50,206 nucleotides of DNA. Origin: Candidatus Dactylopiibacterium carminicum (lineage in GTDB: Bacteria; Pseudomonadota; Gammaproteobacteria; Burkholderiales; Rhodocyclaceae). The translations under genes and the position numbers were made by a program. Below are positions 1-8,830 of the stretch, piece by piece. The DNA is taken from contig NZ_MDUX01000023.1 in the NCBI RefSeq assembly GCF_014736495.1, positions 1 to 50,206 of the forward strand, in the 5' to 3' direction. Position 1 is the first letter of the stretch; each line of letters starts with the position of its first letter. The notes beneath the pieces are model-generated. The model had not been told where the DNA came from. It worked only from the letters and a program-made list of their open reading frames with translations, and did no database searches.

Positions 1-67
1 TGAAAAACAGTATTTCATGAAGCTCGGGGCTGTCTAGGAAACCCGGGGCGATTCACACGCCCTGGTC

Positions 68-3000
68 TTGCGGCCGAACTACCGATCTGCGTTGCAGCAG
101 CGTGCCTCCCTGCTGTGCCTGCTGAAACGCAAGGACGAAGCACGTGTGCTGTTGCAGGAGGCGTTTTCAGACAGTGAATGCGCCGGGTTCGGCATGCAGC
201 TCTTCGAGCTGTGCTACGAGCAGGGAGAGTATGACGCCTGCGCAGCCATCATCGATCGAGTTGAGGCCCTGCAGCCCAGAGCCGATAAATGGGTACGACG
301 TACATGGGCTGCACGTCGTGCCGATATCGCGATAGGTAAGGGTGAGCTGGCGCGTGCGCGCTCTGAAGCGGAACAGGTGCAGGACAGCGTGTTCTATCGC
401 AACCTTGCAGAGCGTATCAGTCAGGGGCTAGAGGCACATCGCGTGATGTTGCCGGTCGGTTTCATACGTCAGCATTGGAATACCTGTGCCCCTGCAACGC
501 TTGCTGCGCTGGCGGGCTATTGGGGTTGCGAGGCCGATCACCTCGAGATCGCCGAAGCCATCTGTTACGACGGAACTCCGGATACGTCGGAATGGCATTG
601 GGCAATCGAGCATGGTTTTCTGGCGACCGAGTTCAGTGTCGATTGGTCTAGTGCCTGTGCGTTGCTCGATGCGGGCGTACCGTTCACATTGACCACCGTG
701 CATACCGGCGGTGGGCATCTGCAGGCAGTGATCGGCTACGACCGTCTGCGCAAATCCCTGCTGATCCGCGATCCTTTCCAGTCGGCATATACCGAGTTCG
801 ATGTTGAGGCCTTGTTTGCTCAGCACCGGGCCAGCGGTCCGCGCGGCATGCTGGTGCTGCCTGTCGCGGAAGCCTGGCGTGTGCAAGGGATCGTATTGCC
901 GGATGCTGCGGAGTGGGCGTTGTACCGTGCGTTGCTGAGCGCATTGAGCAAGCATGATCGGAATGCTGCGTTGACTGCGCTCGGCCAATTGCAGACGGAA
1001 GCACCCCAGCACAGGCTTTCCTTGCAAGGGGCACGTACTTTGGCGATGTATGACGGTAATGAGCCCGAAATCCTGCGCCATACCGAGCAATTGCTGGAGT
1101 GTTTTCCCGATGACGCGAATCTGCAGCTTTCCAAGGCCGCGTCGCTCTGGGCTGTCGGTGGGCGGGCGGCACACCTGGAATGGTTGGGGCAGCTTGCCAG
1201 CCGCACCTGGGCAGATCCACAGATACTCGCCTCCTATGCGGATAGGCTTGCCGAAGACGGCCGACGTCTGCCGCGGGCCCTGGGAGTCACGCGGCGTGCA
1301 TTGCGGTACGCCGGCAACAATTCACGGGTGTGGTCGCAATGGGCTACGCTCATCTGGCAGTCCGGGCAGACACGCGAAGCCTTGCCGGTCTATCGCTTCG
1401 CATCCACGCTCAACGAAACCGATGAAGATCGGGCCGTTTCCTATTTCCGGGCCTGTTATTTTCTGGGTGAAACAGAGGCCGGACTGGTTTTTCTGCGTAC
1501 ACGTGCCCGGCGTCTCGGGCAAAAGGCTCCCGCCTCGCTGCTGACCCTGTTCGAACAGCTCGATCTGCTGGAGCGTGCCGATGAAGCGCGGAATGTGCTC
1601 ACTGAGGCCGTGGGCCTGCATCCTCAAGATAGCGAACTGGCTGCCTATGTGGCAGAAGTATTCCTGCGCAACGGTGATCTGGAAAACGCAGCCGCTTTGC
1701 TGGAGAGTTGCGCTTCGCCCTTGAGGCGCACCAACTGGTTGCGGGTCACCAGCCTGCTGTGCGATGCGCGGGGCGATACCGAAGCCGCGTTGGCGCATGC
1801 ACGTGAGGCGAGCGCGCTGGAGCCGTTGAATCTGCGCCATCATCGCAACATTGCCAGCTTGCTGGCCCGTCAGCAGGGCCGAGCTGCCGCCGTAGCCTGG
1901 CTGAAGGAGGCCTGTACCGCGCATCCACGCCATTATGGTTTGCACCGCTTGTATTACGACTGGTTGCCGGATGAGGCGGAATTCATCGAACGGCAACTGC
2001 GCCATATGGCTGAGACGCACCCGGGCGATGTATGGGTTCTGCGTGAGCTGGCAACCCAGCTGACCCGCCAGCAGCGTTACGAGGAAGCACGGCGTTACGC
2101 TGCCGCCGCGATCACGCGTGCGCCGCAGCAAGCTGAAACCCACGGTGTGATGGGCTTTGTCCTGCTGCGCGAACAGGGCTATGCCGCTGCTTTGCCGCAT
2201 CTGCAGCAAGCCGTGCGTCTGAACGTGGACTATGACTATGCCCTGCAGCATCTCATCCGAACGGCACCGGATGCCGTACAGGCTCAAAACGCGATAGATC
2301 TGGTACGTGCCGAGCTGATACGTCAGGTCACCATCGGAGATGGTTTGCTCGCCTTCCAGGAAAGCGCCCAGTATCACCTCCCGCCTGAAGAGATACTCGT
2401 CGTGCTGCGCGAGGCTCATGCCCTGCGGGGCGATCTCTGGCATGCGTGGGTGGCGTTGGGCTCGCACCTGATACGCATGGGGCGTGCGGATGAGGCGCTG
2501 CCCGTCCTTGAGGACGCGTTGGCTCGCTTCTCCATGCTGCCACGTCTGTACGTGGAAGCCGCCGAGGCTCTCAAATTGCTGGGGCGTCGTGATGACGCGC
2601 GCAACCATGTGGCGCGGGCACTGACCCTGAATCCCGCCTGGAATCGCGCGGTACGTCTGTTTGTCGACCTCGTGCAGGAGGAAGGGCGGGGGTGGGAGGA
2701 GGGAGAGCGTGTGTTGCGCCATGCTTTGTCTCGCGCTCCCGAGGATGCCGATCTGCATGGCCTGTTGGCATGGCTGCTGGAGCAACGTGGTGAGTACGCC
2801 TCGGGCTTCGAGACTGTGACCGCTTCGCTAAAGCTGGACCCTCGCGCCAATTGGGTATGGTCCTGTGCAAGGCGGTTGTGTGTAGCGCGTGGTCGCCTGG
2901 AGGATTTTGAGGCTTTGGTCCATGAGGTCGAACAGCGTCGGCCTGGAGACCCCTGGGCCTGGATGGTGCGCGCCCAGCAAAGTGAGGATGACGCTGCCGC

Positions 3001-4480
3001 GCTGGCCGCCGCCGAGCAGGCTCTTGCGCTGGACCCACAGCTGACGGCGGCCTGGGCTGCACGTTGCGAACGTTTGCTGCGGTTGAAGCGCGGAGCGGAG
3101 ATTGCTGGCCTGCTGGCAGCCCAGACCTGGTCGACCGGTGTGCCGGCGGAATTGCGCCTGTGGGCCGCACGGGCCCGGCGTGAAGAAGACAAGACCGCCG
3201 CGCTGGTGGAGTTACGTGCGTTATTGGCGGATGAGCCCGATGATTACGCGAGCTGGAGCCAGTTGGCCGACTGGTTCGATACCGATGATAACCATCAAGC
3301 TTATGTCGACGCCGCGCGTGAGATGTTGCGCATCATGCCGAATGCCGCGCCGGCGCATGGCTATCTTGGGCATGCCCTCATCAAGGCCCGGCAATACAGC
3401 GAGGCCTTGACGATATTGCGGCGGGCGTTGGAGATAGATCCTGCCTATGCATTTGCAGCACTACAGATTTCCGATGCTGCACTGCTGGAAGGCAATCCCC
3501 CCGAAGCTGCAGTGGAAGCTGCTGAAATTGTGTGGCCGCTTCGTCAATTGACTATATTGGCCGCGAATGCCACGCGGGCAGCCTGCCGCCTCAAAGATCA
3601 GCGGCGAGCAGGTCTTTGGCTGGAAAGAACGCTGGAAGTTGCCGGCTATGACCATCAGCCTACGCGTGATGCGTTAACGGCGGTCCATAGGCAACACTGG
3701 TCAGAGATGGTTCCGATCATCGTTGAACGCTGTCTGCGCAATGGGCGCTGCGCCTGGGAGCCGGCGGTGGAGTGGGTTGCCGAGCAACGTGCAAAGCTTT
3801 CTCTTCGCGAGTTCCTGGGCAGATATGACGAATTGCTGCGCTCAGACAAAGGGGAACCTCTGTGCATGGCGTTGATCGATCATGCCGGAACCCGTCGGGA
3901 TCGTCCGTTGTTCAAGGCCTTGCTTAAAAACTACCGTAGCTTGTTGCATGCGAAGGACAGCACCTGGGGCCAGGTTAGCTATGCCATGCAATGTTTCAAC
4001 GAGTACAAACCGGTGATCGCCTGGATGGCGGATTGGCAGGATCGCCCCGGGGCGCCGAACTGGGCTCTTGGCAGTCTGGCGCTGGCGTATGGAACAGAGG
4101 GGAATTTCTCGGCGGTCAATGACGTGGCCCGGCGTGTTTTGAACCGTGACCCTTGCGATCAGGACGCCCGCTTATGGGAGCTGGTTGCGCACGCTGCAGC
4201 AGGGAGGCATGCCGAATTGGAACAGGCACTGGCCGGGCTGCACGAATGGGAGCGTGAAAGTTGGATGAAGCCTGTCCTGACGCTGCTGGAGGGATATCAC
4301 ACAGCCGTCAGTGAGCGTCGCTTCTTTCACGCGATAAGGGTTTTTCAGAGCATCCGCGCCGATAAGCGCGGATTGCCGATGCTGCGTCAATTGGCACGTG
4401 TACTGGGGCGCCGCCTGGCCTGGCAGACCGCACCCCGTTGGGCTACGCCATTTCTATGGTTGGCGTTGATGGGTGGATAG
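68..4480 (+). CDS. Giant TPR protein with C39-like cysteine peptidase domain
   Basis: A protein of about 1,470 residues made almost entirely of degenerate tetratricopeptide-type helical repeats. A papain-fold C39-like domain sits near the N terminus at about residues 128-265. The full catalytic set is visible: Cys140 in NTCAPAT, His217 in GGGHLQAV and Asp235 in RDPF, with the spacing of C39/C39-like peptidases, so it could be active. There is no signal peptide, membrane segment, ABC domain or partner exporter nearby, so it is not a canonical bacteriocin exporter. The listed start is a TTG with no ribosome binding site, and the protein begins in the middle of a repeat. The same frame is open from base 2 except for a TAG at 35-37, so the true N terminus lies upstream and the gene may be interrupted there. 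It ends 2 bases from the convergent RND gene. The function is unknown; the TPR scaffold suggests protein binding. Confidence 0.8.
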   Translation: MRPNYRSALQQRASLLCLLKRKDEARVLLQEAFSDSECAGFGMQLFELCYEQGEYDACAAIIDRVEALQPRADKWVRRTWAARRADIAIGKGELARARSEAEQVQDSVFYRNLAERISQGLEAHRVMLPVGFIRQHWNTCAPATLAALAGYWGCEADHLEIAEAICYDGTPDTSEWHWAIEHGFLATEFSVDWSSACALLDAGVPFTLTTVHTGGGHLQAVIGYDRLRKSLLIRDPFQSAYTEFDVEALFAQHRASGPRGMLVLPVAEAWRVQGIVLPDAAEWALYRALLSALSKHDRNAALTALGQLQTEAPQHRLSLQGARTLAMYDGNEPEILRHTEQLLECFPDDANLQLSKAASLWAVGGRAAHLEWLGQLASRTWADPQILASYADRLAEDGRRLPRALGVTRRALRYAGNNSRVWSQWATLIWQSGQTREALPVYRFASTLNETDEDRAVSYFRACYFLGETEAGLVFLRTRARRLGQKAPASLLTLFEQLDLLERADEARNVLTEAVGLHPQDSELAAYVAEVFLRNGDLENAAALLESCASPLRRTNWLRVTSLLCDARGDTEAALAHAREASALEPLNLRHHRNIASLLARQQGRAAAVAWLKEACTAHPRHYGLHRLYYDWLPDEAEFIERQLRHMAETHPGDVWVLRELATQLTRQQRYEEARRYAAAAITRAPQQAETHGVMGFVLLREQGYAAALPHLQQAVRLNVDYDYALQHLIRTAPDAVQAQNAIDLVRAELIRQVTIGDGLLAFQESAQYHLPPEEILVVLREAHALRGDLWHAWVALGSHLIRMGRADEALPVLEDALARFSMLPRLYVEAAEALKLLGRRDDARNHVARALTLNPAWNRAVRLFVDLVQEEGRGWEEGERVLRHALSRAPEDADLHGLLAWLLEQRGEYASGFETVTASLKLDPRANWVWSCARRLCVARGRLEDFEALVHEVEQRRPGDPWAWMVRAQQSEDDAAALAAAEQALALDPQLTAAWAARCERLLRLKRGAEIAGLLAAQTWSTGVPAELRLWAARARREEDKTAALVELRALLADEPDDYASWSQLADWFDTDDNHQAYVDAAREMLRIMPNAAPAHGYLGHALIKARQYSEALTILRRALEIDPAYAFAALQISDAALLEGNPPEAAVEAAEIVWPLRQLTILAANATRAACRLKDQRRAGLWLERTLEVAGYDHQPTRDALTAVHRQHWSEMVPIIVERCLRNGRCAWEPAVEWVAEQRAKLSLREFLGRYDELLRSDKGEPLCMALIDHAGTRRDRPLFKALLKNYRSLLHAKDSTWGQVSYAMQCFNEYKPVIAWMADWQDRPGAPNWALGSLALAYGTEGNFSAVNDVARRVLNRDPCDQDARLWELVAHAAAGRHAELEQALAGLHEWERESWMKPVLTLLEGYHTAVSERRFFHAIRVFQSIRADKRGLPMLRQLARVLGRRLAWQTAPRWATPFLWLALMGG

Positions 4481-4482
4481 CC

Positions 4483-7400
4483 TCAAAGGGGGCCATGCTT
4501 TTCTGTGCCTGTGTGTTGTCGGCGAAGGATCAGGCGCAACGCGGCGAGACGGGCGTCATCGACGTAGGTGAACAGCACCGGGATCACCAGCAGGCTGAGG
4601 AAGGTGGAGGTGAGCAGGCCGCCGATCACCACGATGGCCATCGGTGCCCGGAAGCTGGGGTCCGAGCCCATGCCTAGGGCGATCGGCAGCATGCCCGCGC
4701 CCATTGCCACGGTGGTCATCACGATCGGGCGGGCGCGCTTGTGGCAGGCGTCGAGCAGGGCTTCCAGCCGGTTCATGCCGCGATCGCGGCGTGCCATGAT
4801 GGCGTATTCGACGAGCAGGATGGAATTCTTGGTGGCGATGCCCATGAGCATGATCATGCCGATCATGGCCGGCATCGAGAGCGCACTGCGCGTGATGAAG
4901 AGAGCCAGGATGGCGCCCGGCACCGACAGCACGAGTGCGGCGAGGATGGTCACCGGCTGCACGAAATCCTTGAACAGCAGCACCAGCACGATGTAGATGC
5001 AGAACACGCCGGTGCCCATGGCGAGCGCGAAGCCCGAGAACAGCTCGCCCATCGCCTCGGCATCGCCGATGGCGGCCTGGGTGACGCCAGGGGGCAGATC
5101 CTGCACGCTGGGCAGGCGCTGCACTTCGGTTTCCACCACGCCCAGCGGCACGCCGTTGAGCTCGATCTCGATATTCACGTTGCGGCGGCGGTCGTAGCGG
5201 TCGATCTGCGCCGGGCCGCTGGCGATCTCGATGTCAGCCACGTTGGCGAGCATCACCGGACCGCGGCTGCCAGGCACGTAGAGGCGGCTGAGGAGCTCGA
5301 AATCGCGCCGGGCGTCGTCGCGCAGCTTCACCACCACGGGTACCTGACGCTGGGCGAGGTTGAGCTTGGCGAGCGACTGGTCGTAATCGCCGGCGGTGGC
5401 CACACGCAGCGTGTCGGCAATGGCGGCGGCGCTTACGCCGAGGTCGGCGGCGCGGGCGAAATCCGGGCGGATCACCAGTTCCGGGCGCACCAGGCTGGCC
5501 GAGGAGGTGATGTTGCCGATGCCGGGGATGCCGCGCATCTCGCGCTCCACCAGGCGGGCATGGGCGAGCAGGGTGTCGCCGTCATCGCCACTGAGGGCCA
5601 GTACGTACTTCTCGCTGGCGCCACCGAGGCCGACTTTCACGCGTACGCCGGGCAGGGCTTCGAGTTGCCGGCGGAAGGTGGCTTCGATGTCCTGCTTGCT
5701 CAGCCCGCGCCGCTCGTGGCGCTTGCTGAGGTTGAGCGTCAGCGAGGCTTTGCGCACCTCGGCCGCGCCTTGCGGCGCGAAAGGGTCCGAGCCTGAGGCG
5801 CCGCCGCCGATGGCGGTGTAGATCGAGCGTACTTCGGGATGCGCACGCACGATGGTTTCGGCCTGATCGACCAATGCGCGCGTCTGCGTGAAGGTGCTGC
5901 CCGGCGGCAGGGTGAGGTTCACCTGGGTCTGCGGCAGGTCGTCCGGCGGGAAGAAGCCGGTGGGCAGTAGTGGCGTGATGCCGATCAGCACGCCGAAGAA
6001 GAACACCGTGGCAATCGCGCTGGCAATCAGGCGGTGCTGCAGGCACCAGCGCGCCAGGCGCATGTAGCCGCGTTCCCAGCGTGCTTCTTCGTGGCCGCGC
6101 GTGTTGGGCTTGAGCAGGTAGGCGGCCATCATCGGCGTGAGCATGCGCGCCACGACCAGCGAGAAGAACACGGCGATGGCGGCCGTCCAGCCGAACTGCA
6201 CGAAGAAACGGCCGACGATGCCGGTCATGAAGGCGGTGGGCAGGAATACCGCGATCAGCGTGAAGGTGGTGGCAATCACGGCCAGCCCGATCTCGTCGGC
6301 GGCTTCCATGGCAGCCTGATAGGGCGTCTTGCCCATGCGCAGGTGGCGGATGATGTTTTCGATCTCGACGATGGCGTCATCGACGAGGATGCCCACCACC
6401 AGAGACAGTGCCAGCAGCGTGACGCCGTTGATGGAGAAATCGAACAGGTACATCAGCCCGAAGGTGGGGATGATGGATAGCGGCAACGCGGTGGCGGCGA
6501 CGAAGGTGGCGCGCCAGTTGCGCAGGAAGAACCACACCACCAGCACGGCGAGGAAGGCGCCTTCATACATCAGGTGCATGGAGCTGTCGTAGTTGTCCAC
6601 CACCGGATAGACGAAGTTGAAGGCTTCGGTGACGGTGATGTCCGGATGCCGGCTGCGCATGTTGTCGAGGGCGGCGCGTACGCCGTTCATGACATCCACT
6701 TCGCTGGCGCCCTTGCTGCGCACCACTTCGAAGGCGACCACTGGGTGCCCGTCCAGCAGCGCCTGGCTGCGTTGCTCGGCCACGGTGTCTGCCACCCGGG
6801 CGACCTCGTCCAGCCGCACGCGGCGGCCATCGCTCAGCGGCACCTCGATGGCCGCCAGCGTGGCGGCGGAATCCACGGTGGCGATGGTGCGCACCGATTG
6901 CTCGGCTCCGCCCAGATCGGCGCGACCGCCGGAGGCTTCCTGCTGCACCTGGCGCAGCTGGCGCGAGATCTCGGCTGCGGTGACGCCCAGCGCCAGCATG
7001 CGGTCCGGGTCCAGCTCCACGCGTACTTCGCGCGTGGCACCGCCGACGCGATTGACCGCGCCCACGCCCTTTACCGCCAGCAGTGCGCGCGCCACCTCGT
7101 TGTCGACGAACCAGGACAGGGCTTCGTCGTCCATGCGCGGCGACGCCACGGTGTAGGTGAGGATGGGCGTGCCGGCGAGGTTGGCGCGCGAGATCACCGG
7201 ATCGCGCATGTCACTGGGCAGGTCGGAGCGGATGCGCGAGATGGCGTCACGCACGTCGTCGGTGGCTTCCTGGGTCGGTTTTTCCAGACGGAATTCGGTG
7301 GTGATCGAGGCCACGCCGTCCTGCACCGTGGTGTAGATGTGCTTCACGCCCTGGATGGTGGCGAGCGCATTTTCCATCTTGCGTGCGATCTCGGTTTCCA

Positions 7401-7575
7401 TCTGCGCGGGCGCTGCGCCGGGCAGCGTGGCGGTGATGACGACCATGGGCAGGTCGATGTCCGGCATGTTCTGGATGCGGCTGGCCTTGAAGGCCATCAG
7501 ACCGGTCAGCGTGAGCAGTAGGAACAGCAGGATGGCCGGGATCGGATTGCGGATGGACCAGGCAGAGACATTCAT
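4483..7575 (-). CDS. RND efflux pump inner-membrane subunit (AcrB/HAE1-like)
   Basis: A full-length (1,030 aa) resistance-nodulation-division transporter. The first transmembrane helix follows the typical MNVSAWSIRNP start. Further helix clusters lie at about residues 330-530 and 850-1010, with two large periplasmic domains between them. The proton-relay residues are present: the Asp-Asp pair in GILVDDAIVE and the Lys in GIATKNSILL. It should export hydrophobic or amphipathic compounds by proton antiport with the adaptor encoded 11 bp upstream. A GAGAGG-type ribosome binding site lies in that gap. No outer-membrane channel gene is present, so the pair probably uses a TolC-like protein encoded elsewhere. 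The substrate cannot be read from sequence. Confidence 0.93.
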   Translation of the reverse strand: MNVSAWSIRNPIPAILLFLLLTLTGLMAFKASRIQNMPDIDLPMVVITATLPGAAPAQMETEIARKMENALATIQGVKHIYTTVQDGVASITTEFRLEKPTQEATDDVRDAISRIRSDLPSDMRDPVISRANLAGTPILTYTVASPRMDDEALSWFVDNEVARALLAVKGVGAVNRVGGATREVRVELDPDRMLALGVTAAEISRQLRQVQQEASGGRADLGGAEQSVRTIATVDSAATLAAIEVPLSDGRRVRLDEVARVADTVAEQRSQALLDGHPVVAFEVVRSKGASEVDVMNGVRAALDNMRSRHPDITVTEAFNFVYPVVDNYDSSMHLMYEGAFLAVLVVWFFLRNWRATFVAATALPLSIIPTFGLMYLFDFSINGVTLLALSLVVGILVDDAIVEIENIIRHLRMGKTPYQAAMEAADEIGLAVIATTFTLIAVFLPTAFMTGIVGRFFVQFGWTAAIAVFFSLVVARMLTPMMAAYLLKPNTRGHEEARWERGYMRLARWCLQHRLIASAIATVFFFGVLIGITPLLPTGFFPPDDLPQTQVNLTLPPGSTFTQTRALVDQAETIVRAHPEVRSIYTAIGGGASGSDPFAPQGAAEVRKASLTLNLSKRHERRGLSKQDIEATFRRQLEALPGVRVKVGLGGASEKYVLALSGDDGDTLLAHARLVEREMRGIPGIGNITSSASLVRPELVIRPDFARAADLGVSAAAIADTLRVATAGDYDQSLAKLNLAQRQVPVVVKLRDDARRDFELLSRLYVPGSRGPVMLANVADIEIASGPAQIDRYDRRRNVNIEIELNGVPLGVVETEVQRLPSVQDLPPGVTQAAIGDAEAMGELFSGFALAMGTGVFCIYIVLVLLFKDFVQPVTILAALVLSVPGAILALFITRSALSMPAMIGMIMLMGIATKNSILLVEYAIMARRDRGMNRLEALLDACHKRARPIVMTTVAMGAGMLPIALGMGSDPSFRAPMAIVVIGGLLTSTFLSLLVIPVLFTYVDDARLAALRLILRRQHTGTEKHGPL

Positions 7576-7586
7576 GGTGCGGCCTC

Positions 7587-8660
7587 TCAGCGGGCGGCGG
7601 CGGGGGCCAGGCGGACCTGGTCGCCATCGGCCAGGAAGGCCACGCCGGTGGCCACCACGCGTACGTTGGCAGCAAGGCCTTCGAGGATCGCCACCTCATC
7701 GCCCACGCGGCGCCCCAGGGTGACCTTGCGTTGCGTCACGCGCTGCGCGTCGTCGAGCTGGAAGACATAGGCAAAGCCATCCCGCAGCAGCACTGCGCCT
7801 TGCGGCAGCGCCAGCACGCGCGTGGTTCCCAGCGCGATCTCGCCGCGTGCGAACATGCCCGGGCGTGCCTCGCCACGCGCGCCGAGGTCGGCGTACACCA
7901 GCGCGTTGCGTGTCTGCGCATCCACGGTGGGGCCGATCACGCGCAGTCGCGCCGGAATGGGTGCCTCGCTGCCGGCGACGAAGACCTGCGCCTGCTGGCC
8001 CGGGTGCAGCCGCGTCAGTGCCGTGGCAGGCACCTCGGCGCGCCATTCCAGGCGATCCTGGCGGATCAAGCGGAACAGCTCCTCGCCGGCCTGCAGCACG
8101 GCGCCCAGCGTGGCACTGCGGGCCGAGATGGTGCCGTCGTCCGGGGCACGGATCTCGGTCTGTGCCTGGCGTAGCGTGGCAGCCTTCAAGGCGGCCTTCA
8201 TCACTTCCACCCGTGCGGCGGCGGTGGCTTCACCGGTCAGGTAGCGATCCACCTGCTGGGCGCTGAAGGCGCCGCTGTTCTCGATCTTGCGTGCGCGATC
8301 CGCATTGGCGCGCGCTTCTGTAAGAGATGCCTCGGCCTCGGTGAGATTCGCCCTGGCCTGCGCCAGCTCGGCTTCCACGGTGTCGCGCTGCATGCGCGCC
8401 AGTACCTGGCCTCGCCGGACGCGGTCTCCCACATTCACCGCCACCTCCACCAGCCGCAGGCCGCCGATTTCGGTGCCCACGCTGGCGTCCTGCCAGGCGG
8501 CGATGCTGCCGTTGGCAGTCAGCAGTTCGGGCCATTCCACATTGCGCGGGCTGGCGGCGGTCACCGTCAATGCCGCACGGTTCACGGGCGCGGCCGGTTG
8601 TGCGAGTGCGAGCAGGGGAGCGAGCAGGAACAGGCAGGTGAGGCGGCGCAGTGCAGGCAT
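7587..8660 (-). CDS. RND efflux periplasmic adaptor (membrane fusion protein)
   Basis: A 357-residue adaptor of the AcrA/MexA type. It has an N-terminal signal sequence ending near ALAQPAAP, then a lipoyl half-motif (VGDRVRRGQVLARM), an Ala/Glu-rich coiled-coil hairpin at about 100-160, the second lipoyl half (IRAPDDGTI) and beta-barrel and membrane-proximal domains ending in LADGDQVRL. I start at the ATG at 8660 (MPALRRL), after GGAAG, because upstream codons lack a signal peptide. It forms an operon with the RND gene downstream and would link that pump to an outer-membrane channel. The gene diverges from the glycosidase at 8831, and the 170 bp between them must hold both promoters. Confidence 0.92.
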   Translation of the reverse strand: MPALRRLTCLFLLAPLLALAQPAAPVNRAALTVTAASPRNVEWPELLTANGSIAAWQDASVGTEIGGLRLVEVAVNVGDRVRRGQVLARMQRDTVEAELAQARANLTEAEASLTEARANADRARKIENSGAFSAQQVDRYLTGEATAAARVEVMKAALKAATLRQAQTEIRAPDDGTISARSATLGAVLQAGEELFRLIRQDRLEWRAEVPATALTRLHPGQQAQVFVAGSEAPIPARLRVIGPTVDAQTRNALVYADLGARGEARPGMFARGEIALGTTRVLALPQGAVLLRDGFAYVFQLDDAQRVTQRKVTLGRRVGDEVAILEGLAANVRVVATGVAFLADGDQVRLAPAAAR

Positions 8661-8830
8661 GAGGGGACTTCCATGATGCGGAGGGAGCAGGAGCGCGATC
8701 TTGCCGCAGATGTAAAGCAATGTCATGGCTTTCCCGCATGGCGGAGCAAAGCCGTACGCTGCTGCAGCGATGGGCGGCCAGGGCGCATACTGCGTGGCAT
8801 TCCCAGGTCATTTCCCTGATGGAGCGCGCG

